Positions 1-9,900 of a stretch of 53,629 nucleotides of DNA are shown piece by piece. The position numbers were made by a program, and so were the translations under genes. The stretch spans positions 1 to 53,629 of the forward strand of contig SLLG01000058.1 in assembly GCA_007134215.1 (NCBI GenBank), written 5' to 3'. The notes under the pieces are model-generated. The model saw only the letters and a program-made list of their open reading frames with translations, made no database searches and was not told the DNA's origin. The DNA comes from Opitutales bacterium. GTDB taxonomy: Bacteria > Verrucomicrobiota > Verrucomicrobiia > Opitutales > Oceanipulchritudinaceae. Each line of letters starts with the position of its first letter. The stretch's first letter is position 1.

Positions 1-1653
1 AAAGAGCCCGCGCTCGCGGGCTTTTTGATTGGTGACGGCATCGCGCGCCATGTCGAGAAACTCGCCGCGCAAGTATTTCAGGGCGGGAACCGGGAAATAG
101 CCTTTGGGCCGGTCGATGACCTCCTTGGGGATGACGGAGCGCGCCGCCTCTTTGAGGAGGTATTTGCCGCCGTCCTTGATCTTCAGCTCGGCGGGCACGG
201 ACGCGGCGAACTCCACGACCTCGTGATCGAGGAAGGGCACGCGCGCCTCGAGACTCCACGCCATCGTGTTGTTGTCGACGCGCTTCACCGGGTCGTCGAC
301 GAGCATCACGCGCGTGTCGATGCGGAGGGCCTTGTCGATGGGCCGCGGTGCGCCGGGGGCGGCGAAATGCGCTTCGACGAACTGCCGGGCGTAGTCCTCC
401 TCCACATAGCGGGGGTCGATGAGCGCCTTGTATTCGGCAAAATCCCGGTCGAAAAAGGCCTTCGCGTAGTCGTCGACGGGGTGTTTACTCTCGAGCATGG
501 GCGGGTACCAATGGTAGCCGCCGAAGATCTCGTCGGCACCTTGCCCGCTCTGCACCACCTTGACAAACTTGGCGACCTCCTGGGAGAGCAGGTAAAAACC
601 CACGTTGTCATGGCTGACCATGGGCTCGGACATGTTTTCGATACAGTCCTGCAGGGCCGGGAGGGCGCGCGAACTGTCGATGAAGAGCTTGTGGTGCTTC
701 GTCGCGAAGCGCTGCGCCACGATATCCGAATACTGAAACTCGTCGCCCTTTTCTTCGCCCACCGTTTCGAAGCCGATGGAAAACGTCTCCACGTCCGCCG
801 ATCCGTTCTCGGCGAGGAGACCGACGATGAGGCTCGAGTCAATCCCCCCGGAGAGAAGCACGCCGACGGGCACGTCCGCGATGAGGCGCCGTTTGACCGA
901 CTTGCGCATGACCTCGAGCGTCGCCGCCTTCCAGTCGTCGAGGGTGAAATCGCTGTATTCCTCCTTCGGTTCGTAGGAAAGATCCCAGAAGGCGCGCTCG
1001 TGCCAGTGCCCGTCCGGTTCGATGGTGGCGACCGTGCCGGCGGGCAGTTTGCGCACGCCCTTGATGATTGTGTGGGGCGCGGGCACGACAGCGTGAAACG
1101 TCATGTAGTAGTGCAGCGCCACGGGATCGAGATCTGTGTCCACTGTGCCGCTCTTGAGGAGCGCGGGCAGGCGCGAGGCAAAGCGCACCCCGTCGGCGTC
1201 CTTCGCGTAGTAGAGCGGTTTGATGCCGAGGCGGTCGCGCGCCATGACGACCCGGCCGGTGTCGCGCTCGCTGAGGGCGAAGGCGAACATCCCGTTGAAC
1301 CGCTCCACGCACCGGTCGCCCCACTCATGGTAGGCCTTGAGGATGACCTCTGTGTCGCCGTTACTGAAAAAGGAGTGGCCCATGCCCTCCAGCTCCTTGC
1401 GAAGCTCGGGATAGTTGTAGATCGCGCCATTGTAGACGATGGTCAGCCCGAGCGCCGAGTCGATCATCGGCTGCTGGGCGGCTTCGCTCAGATCGATGAT
1501 TTTGAGCCGCCGGTGGCCGAAGCCGACGCGGCCGCGCACGACCATGCCGTGCGCATCGGGCCCGCGCGGCACCATGGCGTCGCACATGGCCGCCAGCACC
1601 GCAGGCCGCGCTTCCTTGTCTCCGAAACGGATTTCACCGCATATTCCGCACAT
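1..1653 (-). CDS. Asparagine-synthase-family amidotransferase, probably N-acetylglutaminylglutamine amidotransferase (C-terminus cut by window edge)
   Basis: The protein starts MCGICGEIRF, so Cys2 is the N-terminal nucleophile of a class II glutamine amidotransferase domain. It continues with the PRGPDAHG loop typical of AsnB relatives. The synthetase half has the PPi loop LSGGIDSSL near residue 270 and SGQGADEIFGGYHWYPP downstream. The GYHWYPP stretch, the CGEIRF opening and the size match, as I remember them, the subfamily that amidates N-acetylglutaminylglutamine to the osmolyte NAGGN rather than aspartate. 551 residues are visible, and about 40 more would be expected beyond the left edge. 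In other genomes this gene sits beside an ngg N-acetyltransferase/ligase gene, which would be to the left here. The frame is open to base 1, and its 5' side faces a 386-base gap before tyrS. AsnB is the alternative call. Confidence 0.85.
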   Translation of the reverse strand, partial: MCGICGEIRFGDKEARPAVLAAMCDAMVPRGPDAHGMVVRGRVGFGHRRLKIIDLSEAAQQPMIDSALGLTIVYNGAIYNYPELRKELEGMGHSFFSNGDTEVILKAYHEWGDRCVERFNGMFAFALSERDTGRVVMARDRLGIKPLYYAKDADGVRFASRLPALLKSGTVDTDLDPVALHYYMTFHAVVPAPHTIIKGVRKLPAGTVATIEPDGHWHERAFWDLSYEPKEEYSDFTLDDWKAATLEVMRKSVKRRLIADVPVGVLLSGGIDSSLIVGLLAENGSADVETFSIGFETVGEEKGDEFQYSDIVAQRFATKHHKLFIDSSRALPALQDCIENMSEPMVSHDNVGFYLLSQEVAKFVKVVQSGQGADEIFGGYHWYPPMLESKHPVDDYAKAFFDRDFAEYKALIDPRYVEEDYARQFVEAHFAAPGAPRPIDKALRIDTRVMLVDDPVKRVDNNTMAWSLEARVPFLDHEVVEFAASVPAELKIKDGGKYLLKEAARSVIPKEVIDRPKGYFPVPALKYLRGEFLDMARDAVTNQKARERGLF

Positions 1654-2039
1654 TGGATTACTTTCTTTGAGGATCGGTTTGGAAAACGGGCTGCCGCTTC
1701 CGGCGCAAATCCCTGCGCCGGAAGGCAAAACCCGCCAAAGCCTCCCAATACAAAGAACCTCCGCCCAACTGTCAAAGGTTCACTTGATTCGGGCGCGGCG
1801 CGGAGTGCGATCGCGAAAGCTGCCAATAACACGCAAATGCGACCCATATTCAAAAGAGGCCTTTCCGTTGTCGGGCAGATTCATCGCCCAACCGGAACGA
1901 CCGGTGACTTGCCGCTCCTGCCACCCCGCAGCGACGCCGCACACGCTCGCCGCTCCCTGACGCCCACACCGCTGCCAACCGGGCGCTTCCCTCTTCGCCG
2001 CGCTGCTTGGCATGCGTCCGTCCCCGGGCACCGGCGGGG
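1654..2039. other. Intergenic gap between tyrS and the amidotransferase, containing one hairpin
   Basis: No convincing gene lies here. The clearest structure is an 11-bp perfect inverted repeat, CTTCCGGCGCA at 1697-1707 and its complement at 1714-1724, with a 6-base loop. It has no adjacent T-run on either strand, so it is not a clear terminator. It could be a REP-like palindrome or part of the amidotransferase leader. The rest is GC-rich without recognisable motifs. A short minus-strand reading frame starting near 1853 has a signal-peptide-like beginning, but it runs into the amidotransferase in another frame and is not credible. Confidence 0.5.
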
Positions 2040-3215
2040 TTAGCTGATCCGGAAAAATGTGCGCTTGCCTGCTTGGATGACGACAGATTCGGGCGGTCGG
2101 CGGAGGGTCTCCATCGGATTGGCCACGCGTTCCCCGCCGATGCGCACTGAGCCTTGCTCAATGAGGCGGCGCGCTTCTTTTTTACTGGGAAAGAGTCCGG
2201 TGACGGCAAGAAGGTTGACGAGGGTCTGGGTTTCCCCCTCGGCGAGCTGGTCCCACGCAAACTCGGGCATTTCGTCGGGTAATTCATTTTTCGAGAAAAC
2301 CTTCTCGAACTGCTCCAGCTCGCGCTGTCCCGCGTCCTCGCCGTGGATGCGGGCGGTTAGGCGGCGGGCGAGGGCTTTCTTGGCGTCCATGGGGTGGATC
2401 TTCTTGAGCTTGGCGATCTCCGCCTCGTCGGAGAGGAGGAGCAGGCGGTAGTAGTCCCACATGACCTCGTCGCCGATGGACATGGTCTTGCCGAACATCT
2501 CCTTCGGCGGGTCGTTGAAGGCGATGAAGTTGTCCTGCGACTTCGACATCTTTTTCGAGCCGTCCGTGCCGACGAGGAGCGGCAGGGTGAGGACAACTTG
2601 TTCGGGTTTGCCCGCCGTTTTCTGGATCTGACGGCCGACAAGACAGTTGAAAGTCTGGTCGGTACCGCCCAATTCGACGTCCGCGTCGATCATGACTGAA
2701 TCGTAGCCCTGTACCAATGGGTAGAGGAACTCGACGATGGAAATCGGGGTGCGCGCGGCGTAGCGCTTGGCGAAGTCGTCGCGCTCCAGCATGCGGGCAA
2801 CGGTCATTTGGCGGGCAAGCTGAAGGCAGTCTTCGAAGCCCATGCCCCGGAACCACTCCGAATTGAAGCGGACTTCGGTCCTTTCGCGGTCGAGCACGAG
2901 ATATGCCTGCTCCACATAGGTCCTTGCGTTGGCCTCGATCTCCTCGCGCGTGAGGACGGGGCGCGTCGCGGACCGTCCGCTTGGATCGCCGATGAGGGTG
3001 GTGAAGTCGCCGATGATGAGCACGGCGGTGTGGCCGAGATCCTGGAACTGGCGGAGCTTGTTGAAGACGACCATGTGCCCGAAGGTCAGATCGGGCCGGG
3101 TAGGGTCGACCCCCAGCTTTACACGCAGCGGCCGGTCCGCCGCAAGCCGGTCGCGCAGTTCGTCTTCGCTGTAGATTTCGGCGGCATTTTGTTTGAGTCG
3201 GGAAAGAGCGTCCAT
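2040..3215 (-). CDS. tyrS: Tyrosyl-tRNA synthetase
   Basis: This class I aminoacyl-tRNA synthetase charges tRNA-Tyr in the cytoplasm. The 391-residue product has a Rossmann catalytic domain with VDPTRPDLTFGHM near residues 37-48 (the HIGH-equivalent), GDPSGR, the tyrosine-binding GGTDQTFN stretch, and KKMSKSQ near residue 225. A C-terminal S4-like RNA-binding domain follows (SVRIGGERVANPMETL). The KMSKS form and length fit the TyrZ-like branch rather than E. coli-type TyrS. An in-frame TTG lies 16 codons upstream, at 3263, but ATG at 3215 fits the family N-terminus better. Its 5' side faces the response-regulator block on the other strand. Confidence 0.96.
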   Translation of the reverse strand: MDALSRLKQNAAEIYSEDELRDRLAADRPLRVKLGVDPTRPDLTFGHMVVFNKLRQFQDLGHTAVLIIGDFTTLIGDPSGRSATRPVLTREEIEANARTYVEQAYLVLDRERTEVRFNSEWFRGMGFEDCLQLARQMTVARMLERDDFAKRYAARTPISIVEFLYPLVQGYDSVMIDADVELGGTDQTFNCLVGRQIQKTAGKPEQVVLTLPLLVGTDGSKKMSKSQDNFIAFNDPPKEMFGKTMSIGDEVMWDYYRLLLLSDEAEIAKLKKIHPMDAKKALARRLTARIHGEDAGQRELEQFEKVFSKNELPDEMPEFAWDQLAEGETQTLVNLLAVTGLFPSKKEARRLIEQGSVRIGGERVANPMETLRRPPESVVIQAGKRTFFRIS

Positions 3216-3495
3216 GTCCGTGGAAAAAAAGCAGAGGTTCCGCGCCCGCGCCGCCCGAGGCAAGGCTATCTTCGCCTTCGCGCTCCTGTCCGCTGCGTTG
3301 CGCTCCGTAGACGGGGCAACTGCTGCCTGGGGGGCGTGTTATGGGGGGAGAGGATCTTCAGCGGTGGATTTTTGCGGTTCAGTGCGCAAGAATAGGGTGA
3401 TTGCGGCTTGCTTAGTCGGGGGGTCAGCCCATAACTGAAAATTGGACGATGTTCACGGCTTCCGTGGGCATGGATCGCTCTTTAACGCTCAGTTC

Positions 3496-4839
3496 ATGAA
3501 CAAGCACATACTCATCGTAGACGACGAGCCGCAGTTCAACGTGCTGTTATCCGAGGTCTACCGTCAGGCGGGCTACGGGGTGACGGCCGTGGGCACGGCG
3601 ATGGAGGCGCTTGCCGCATTGCAGCGTGAGGCGGTGGACCTTGTTGTGACGGACTACCGGATGCCGGGAATGACTGGCCTTGAATTCATCCAGGAGATTC
3701 GCGCGAAGGACGCTAAACTCCCGATTATCATGGTGTCGGGCTACCTCGAGAGCAGCACGGTGCGCGAACTCATTGCCAACGGTGTGGGCGGGGTTTTCTC
3801 AAAGCCGATGAATGTGTTCTCGCTCCTGAGCAAGACGTCGGAGCTGTTGGGAGATGCTGCCGCACCGGAGGGCGCGGCGGGCAAGGGTGATGGTGTTTCC
3901 GGAACCGCGGAACCGCCGCGCGCTGAAGAACCCACTGGGAAATCGGGCCGCACCGATGGGAAGAATACCTCGCGCGCGCCGCACGCCTTTTGGCTTTTTC
4001 CGGGCAAATCCCCCCAGAGCGAGGCGTTTGTGCGCAAGGCCAAAGGTTTCACCGGTTTTTCGCGGACGTTGAGTATCGTCGGCGAGGCGGGCACCGACTT
4101 TGTCCGGCTTTGCGATGCCTTTGTGGGGGCCGACCGGCGGGAAGCGCCGCCGGTGTATTTCGGACCGGAGGACCTCAGCCGCACGGTATTGGACGGGGCC
4201 GTGCGCGGCCGGCGGGCAGAGGGTTATGCGCGTGCCACGGTGGTCGTGCGTGAGGCGGACAAGCTGACGGAGGCGCAGCGCGGCGCACTGTACGCCTGGA
4301 TGGACGGTGTCGACAAAGGCACCGCGGACTTCGAGGCGCGCTTGATTTTTCTTTTTCCCAAGCCGGTCGATACGCTCTACGATGAAGGCGCGGTGGACGA
4401 GGATTTCTATGTCTTTCTGGGCGCGAACGAATTGTCGGTTCCGCCGCTGCGGGCGGTCCGCGAGGATATCGAACTGCTCGCACAGGACCGGCTCGGGGAG
4501 ATGGTCCCCGGCGTGGTGCTGGATGATTCGGCGGTGGCCTTCCTGCGGGACCAACCGTTTGGGCGCAATGAAGAGGAGCTTGCCGAACGGCTCCGCGCCG
4601 CCGTGAAGCGCTGCGAGGGCACGCGCCTGGCGCGCGGGCACTTCGAGGCGGAAGGCCCGGAAGGTGCCGCGGGTGGGTCGGGACCCGGCGCGGGACCGCT
4701 GGAACAAGTGCTTTTGCGGCGCCGGGCGGAGGCGCTCGCGGCGGCGATGCTCCTCAGCGGCGGCGACGCGAAGCTTGCGGCGCAGTGGCTGAAGGTGAAG
4801 CCGGATGCTTTCGCGGCGGCAAACAAGGGGGATACATGA
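3496..4839 (+). CDS. Response regulator with a degenerate NtrC-type (AAA+) output region
   Basis: The 447-residue protein begins with a canonical receiver domain: VDDEP near residues 7-11, phospho-acceptor Asp53 in VVTDYRMPG, and Lys103 in SKPMN. After a low-complexity linker, residues about 165-390 follow the order of a sigma-54 activator AAA+ domain, but the key residues are gone. The Walker A counterpart reads VGEAGTDFV instead of GESGTGKE. The Walker B region reads VVVREADKL instead of FLDEIGEL, and no GAFTGA loop is seen. The later PPLRAVREDIELLAQ segment (residues 316-330) is still clearly NtrC-like. The C-terminus (about 402-442) resembles a Fis helix-turn-helix. I infer a protein that receives phosphate but cannot hydrolyse ATP. 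The stop overlaps the next start (ATGA), so the two are probably translationally coupled. An in-frame TTG upstream was rejected as the start. Confidence 0.85.
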   Translation: MNKHILIVDDEPQFNVLLSEVYRQAGYGVTAVGTAMEALAALQREAVDLVVTDYRMPGMTGLEFIQEIRAKDAKLPIIMVSGYLESSTVRELIANGVGGVFSKPMNVFSLLSKTSELLGDAAAPEGAAGKGDGVSGTAEPPRAEEPTGKSGRTDGKNTSRAPHAFWLFPGKSPQSEAFVRKAKGFTGFSRTLSIVGEAGTDFVRLCDAFVGADRREAPPVYFGPEDLSRTVLDGAVRGRRAEGYARATVVVREADKLTEAQRGALYAWMDGVDKGTADFEARLIFLFPKPVDTLYDEGAVDEDFYVFLGANELSVPPLRAVREDIELLAQDRLGEMVPGVVLDDSAVAFLRDQPFGRNEEELAERLRAAVKRCEGTRLARGHFEAEGPEGAAGGSGPGAGPLEQVLLRRRAEALAAAMLLSGGDAKLAAQWLKVKPDAFAAANKGDT

Positions 4840-6101
4840 GCTACATTCTACTTCTGGACGACGATCTGGGCTATGCCGGGCAACTCCGCTCCATGCTGGA
4901 GGCGGAGGGGTTGCCCGGAGAGGTTACGGATTCTCCGGAGACCGCCCTTGAGCGGGTGAAGAAGGATGCCGTGCGCCTTGTCGTGGCGGATTTTGAGATG
5001 CCGGAAATGAACGGCGCAGAGTTTATCGAACGTACGCGCGCCGTCCGCCCGGACCTTCCGGTGATCCTTGTCTCCGGAAAAATGGGAACGCCGGAAATGG
5101 TCCGCGTGGCCAATATCGGGGTTACGTTTGTCATGGAGAAACCCGTCGTGCGGGATGCTTTCATCGCCCAGGTAAAGCGCTTTCTGCGGCAGGGCGCGGA
5201 GACGGGAAGGGCGTCGGCGAACGGACGTGCCGGCGCCGCCGCGGCAGTGCGGCCGACGGTCGCCGCGGTGGAGTTTCCGGCGGCGGCGGCAGCGACACGT
5301 GCCGCTCTTGATGCCCTGCGCACCGCGCTGGCGAACGAAGGGCGCGCGGCCGTATCGGTCGACGAAGCCGTTTCGGTGCCGCGGTTGGCGCGGTTGGCGG
5401 CGGGATGGTTCGGCGCATCCGATTCTCCCGTGCTGCGGATTTCCGCCGACGCCGGGCCGCTCGCACGCGAAGACGCGGCGCGGAACGGAGCGGAGGTGAC
5501 GTTGCTCGCGGTGACGGTGGATTCGCCAATGCCACTGGAGGACGTCCTCGCCGTGCTGGGCGCTGCGGCGCAGGCGACGGAGCGCGTCTTGATCGTGGCG
5601 GAGACGCCGGTCGCGCGCGCGGCCGGTTGGTTTGACAAGGCGGCGGTGCTGCCGGTGACGGTCGTGCCGTTTCCTCCCGTGGAGGAACGGATCGAGGACG
5701 TTGCGGCGGCCTTCCTCGCGGTGTGGCGGGCCGCCGGGCGGAAAGATCCGTTTCCGTCGGAACTGGCGCGGGCGGTCCTCGGCTACGATTGGGCGGAGGC
5801 ACCCCGCCAGCTCGGGCGGAGCCTGCGGTTGTTCGAGGCATTGCTGCGCCGCGCGCCGGCGCGGCCGGAGTCAGAGTCCGGGGACGGCACCGATGGATAC
5901 TTCCGCGACGTCCTTCCGGCGGACTACGTGCCGGTGGACTTGAACGGGCTGTTGAAGCGTGCGCAGACCCGGTTCCTCCAGTCCCTTCTGGAGGAGACCG
6001 CTGTTATGGAGGACGCGGCGGAGCACGCAGGCATACCGGTGGCAACCCTCGAAAAGGTCGAGGATGTTTCCGAACTCGATCTTCTCTTCGGACGGAGCTG
6101 A
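4836..6101 (+). CDS. Second response regulator with a more eroded NtrC-like output region
   Basis: The 421-residue product starts MSYILLLDDD. It has a receiver domain with acidic residues DDD at 8-10, Asp52 in VVADFEMPE and Lys102 in MEKP. The remainder is Ala/Arg-rich but keeps parts of the NtrC plan: VLIVAETPVA near 251-260 (sensor I-like), a PPVEERIEDVAAAFL helix near 280-294, and LGYDWAEAPRQLGRSL near 315-330, which mirrors the usual YDWPGNVRELENVL. The C-terminal 370-410 segment resembles a Fis-type helix-turn-helix. No Walker A is recognisable. A good ribosome binding site (AAGGGGG) precedes the start inside the end of the upstream gene. The pair looks like an ancient duplication in which both copies lost ATPase function, and they may work together. 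Confidence 0.82.
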   Translation: MSYILLLDDDLGYAGQLRSMLEAEGLPGEVTDSPETALERVKKDAVRLVVADFEMPEMNGAEFIERTRAVRPDLPVILVSGKMGTPEMVRVANIGVTFVMEKPVVRDAFIAQVKRFLRQGAETGRASANGRAGAAAAVRPTVAAVEFPAAAAATRAALDALRTALANEGRAAVSVDEAVSVPRLARLAAGWFGASDSPVLRISADAGPLAREDAARNGAEVTLLAVTVDSPMPLEDVLAVLGAAAQATERVLIVAETPVARAAGWFDKAAVLPVTVVPFPPVEERIEDVAAAFLAVWRAAGRKDPFPSELARAVLGYDWAEAPRQLGRSLRLFEALLRRAPARPESESGDGTDGYFRDVLPADYVPVDLNGLLKRAQTRFLQSLLEETAVMEDAAEHAGIPVATLEKVEDVSELDLLFGRS

Positions 6102-6202
6102 GAGCGCCGCTGCCGGTTGGCGCCGTGTAAAGAATCTGTGCCGGATTCAAGTGGAGACTTGACCGTTGGGTAAGAACGACCCATGCCAAGATTGAGGTAC
6201 GC

Positions 6203-6871
6203 ATGGAGACAGAATCAGACAGGCCAGCCGGTTTCTTGATCGTAGAGGACCATTTTATGTTCCGTGAAGTCGTCGCGACCATTGTGCGCGACCGTATCGG
6301 CGCGGAGATTATCGGGGCGGAGGAATCCGGCGAACAGGCGCTGCAAATCTTCGAAGCGGAGCGCGGGCGGATCGATGTCGTGCTCCTCGACCTCGACCTG
6401 CCGGACATGGACGGGATGCAACTCGCCGAAAAGATGGTCGCGCTCGATCCGAAGAAGCGGATCCTCGCGGTGTCGTCGCAGTGTGACGACTACACCTTTT
6501 ACCGTGTTCTGCGCTCCGGGCTTTTCGGTTTCGTGGACAAGACCAAGCAGGGCCTTGAAGAGCTGGAGCACGCCATCCGGGAAGTCCTTGAGTGGCGCCC
6601 CTTTTACGCGGCCTCAGTGCACCAGGCAAACCTGAGCCAGTTGGCCGACCCCAAGGCTTTCGCGAAAATCCTCACGCAGCGCGAGCAAGAGCTGCTCCGC
6701 TATTTCGGTGTGGGCATGCGCAACGAGGAAATCGCCAAGGAGTTCGACCTCTCCGCCCAGACCGTGCAGGGGCACAGGCGCAATATCATGCAGAAGCTGA
6801 GTGTTTCCAGCACGCCGGAATTGATCCGCTACGCGCTCAAGCACGGATTCTCCCGCGTGAGCTGGATGTAG
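6203..6871 (+). CDS. LuxR/NarL-family response regulator
   Basis: This 222-residue cytoplasmic transcription regulator has an N-terminal receiver domain: IVEDH at 13-17, phospho-acceptor Asp63 in VLLDLDLPDMDG, and Lys113 in FVDKTKQ. Its C-terminal GerE-type helix-turn-helix spans about residues 157-199 and contains LTQREQELL and AQTVQGHRRNIMQKL. TTGAGGT lies just upstream of the ATG. It is 101 bases downstream of the degenerate NtrC-like pair on the same strand and convergent with the hybrid kinase, separated by 33 bases. A partnership with that kinase is plausible from position but not shown. Confidence 0.93.
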   Translation: METESDRPAGFLIVEDHFMFREVVATIVRDRIGAEIIGAEESGEQALQIFEAERGRIDVVLLDLDLPDMDGMQLAEKMVALDPKKRILAVSSQCDDYTFYRVLRSGLFGFVDKTKQGLEELEHAIREVLEWRPFYAASVHQANLSQLADPKAFAKILTQREQELLRYFGVGMRNEEIAKEFDLSAQTVQGHRRNIMQKLSVSSTPELIRYALKHGFSRVSWM

Positions 6872-6904
6872 GGCGGCGGAGGGCTTGCCGGCGGCGTCCG
6901 CCGC

Positions 6905-9900
6905 TCAGCCCGCCGTGGCGTTGAACTCGGCCTCGAGGGCGTCGCGGAGTTCTTTTTCGGCGCGGTCGTAGGCGAAGATCATCTCCCGCGCGGTATCGAG
7001 GTTTCCGTTGCGCGCCTGGGTGTGTATCTGCCGGGTAACATCCATGATCCCGTGGGCGCTGAGGATGGCAAAGTGGGAGAGCAGGCGGTGCGCGCTTTTG
7101 CGCACGCCCTCGCTGTCGTCTTTTTCCAAATACGCGCGGAGTTGACCGGATTCCTCGCCCAGGGCCGCGAGGTAGCGCGCGACGTGCTCGCGCAGGCGGT
7201 TGGGGTCGCCGCGCGAAATCATCTGCAGCCCCGAAAGGTCGAATTGCATGGGCGGCGGCGCGACGGCCTGCGCCGTCTCCGCGACGGGCGCGGGAACAGT
7301 GCGCAGGGCGTCGCGCAGCTTCGCCTCCGTGACCGGCTTGGCGAGAAAGCCGAACATCCCCGCCGCACGGCACTCGGCGAACTTCTCACGTGTGGAGTAA
7401 GCGGTCGTCGCGAAGATGCGCGCGGGTTTGCGCGGCTTGGTGGAGAGGTAGCGCTGTGTGACATCGACACCGCTCATGTCGGGCAGTTCCCAATCGAGGA
7501 AGACGAAGTCGAACTCGCGCTCGCGCAGCTTTGCGAGCGCGCCGCCGCCGTCTTCCGCGCCGTCGACGAGCATGCCGAGCTTTTCGAGCATCCCCGCCAT
7601 GACGAGGCGGTTGTAGTCCATGTCGTCGACGACGAGGGCGGCGCAGCCGGCGAAGTCGCGCAGCTCGCGCGTTTCCGGTTCTTCGAGGGAGGCTTCCTCG
7701 TCGACGAAGAGCGAGACGACAAAGGAAAAGGTCGCCCCGCCGAACTCATTGGCGGTCACGCTGATTTCGGCGCCCATGCGGTCGGCAAACTGTTTGCACA
7801 CGGCAAGCCCCAGCCCCGTGCCGCGGATCGTGCTCGTGCGGGCGTCGCGCGTGCGGTAAAATTTCTCGAAGAGGCGCGCGCGGTCCGGTTCCGGGATGCC
7901 GGGCCCCATGTCGGCGACGTGGAAGGCCACGCGGGCCCGGTCGCTGACGAGGGTTTCTAGCTCCACGCGCAGTGTGATCTCGCCGGGCACGGCGTATTTG
8001 ATGGCGTTGCCGAGGAAGTTGATGAGGATCTGGCGGATTTTGGAGGAATCGCCGAGAAGCACGAGGTCATGGACCGCGCCGAACTGCTTGGAAATTGGTT
8101 TGCCCACCCGCTCGGCTTCCCACTGGCTCACGGAATACGCTTCGTCGATGAGGCCGGAGAGGCGGAAGGGGCGGTTGTCGAGGTCGATCTGGCCGGCCTC
8201 GATCTTGGAAAAGTCGAGGACATCGCCGATCATCTGGTTGAGGTGCAGCGCGCAGGCGCGCAGCGAGTTGACCATCTCCTGCTGTTCGTCGCGCAGCGGG
8301 CTGAGTGTAAGCAATTCGCTGATACCGACGACGCCGTTCATTGGGTTGCGCAGTTCGTGGCTCATGTTGGCGATGAACTCGCTCTTCGCCGCGTTGGCCA
8401 TTTCCAGCTGGCCCGTGCGCACCTTCACGAGGTGTTCGAGCTGCTGCGTGCGGATGCGGTTCATACGCGAGCGCCACCAGTAAAACGCCCAGAACGCCCC
8501 GCCGATCAGAAAGATATACGATGTGTAGGCGTAGGCGGAGCGGTACCACGGCGGGAGTATGCGGAAGGCGTACGATGCGGCGGCGCCGCGCTCTCCGTCC
8601 GGGGCGAGCAGCCGCGCCTGAAAGGTGTAGTTGCCTTCGCGCAGGCCCGCCAGTTCCCACCCGGGCCGGTCAATGGGCTCGCGCCAGTTGTCGTCGAGGC
8701 CGTCGATGCGGATCTCGTAGCGGTAGGGCATGGGCGGCGATACCCGCGGGTATCCGAATTCAAAAGCAAGGTTGCCCTCCCGGTAGGCGAAACGCCTCGG
8801 GCGGTCCTCGTCGGGAGCGCTCAGAAGGTTTCTACCCTCGTGCACGACGCGTCGGAGAAGGACCGGCGGGGGCGGTCCGGCCGGTTCGAGCGTGTCGGTG
8901 TAGGTCATGAGCAGGCCGCCGGTTCCGCCGATCCACAGGCGGGTGATCCCGTCGTAGATGTCGACGGCGAGCTGCCGCACTAAGCCGACACTATCGAGTC
9001 CCGCGACGGCAAGCGGTGTCACCGTCCAGCCGTCCTCCGCACGTTCCCGCGGATCGAGACGCGCGAGCGTGTGCGCCCTGCCGAGCGGACCGCGCGTCTG
9101 CCCAAGGGCGGCGATAAACGACCCGTCGCGGCCCAGTGCGCTGACCGCCTGTACCTGTGTGCCGGGCGGAAGGCTCAGCGGCTGGAAGCGCCGCGCCCGC
9201 GGATCGAGCCACTTCGCCGCCGTCCCTTCGATGACAAGAATACGGTCGCCGGAGATGACGAGTTCGCGTGCGTCGCCCTGCATGGAAAGGCCGTTGCGCT
9301 CGTCGTAGACTTCGAGGAAACGCGCGGAGTGGAAGTCTCCGGAGAGTTCGAGGCGGATGAGACCGCTGCGGATCGTCCGTACCCAAATTTCCGCGCCGAA
9401 GAGGTGGAACTCCGTCAGGGGCGTCGGAGCGCGGAAAAGGTGATGGGTCTCCAGCACCTTGCCTTCGCGGATGCGGACCGCGTTCAGATCGGTCCGCGTC
9501 GAGTAGACAAACCACTCCGGATGGCCCGTCGGGCGGATGCGGGGCACGTCGTCGTAGTCGGTCACAAGCCGGGTTTCCACGCCCTCGTGATCCATCATGA
9601 AGACCCCGCTGAATCCACTGTAGACAAGCGATGTTCCCGAAAAGGTGGCGCTGAAGGCGTAACGGGAGAGGGGTGTGGACGTGAAGCGCAGGGCGTCACC
9701 TTCCGTGTGCCCCGTGTAGATCCTTCCGTCGGCGACGACAACCGGCGCTCCGTCGCGGAACACGAAGTCACCCGCCGCCGAAAATCCCTCGGGCACCCGA
9801 TGCTGGTAGGTCCACAGCCTTCCCGGTTGCCGCACCACCGCGATTCGACCCTCGCCGGCAAGCCAGAGGTCGCCGTGGCTGTCATGAAGAAACGCGGTCA

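Noticed and set aside
1-24. GC-rich inverted repeat followed by T-run, terminator-like
   Set aside because: It lies inside the amidotransferase reading frame, which stays open to base 1, and the loop is only two to four bases.
1488-1853. Minus-strand reading frame with a signal-peptide-like start
   Set aside because: It overlaps the amidotransferase N-terminus in another frame, and its later part is Arg/Ala/Ser shadow sequence.
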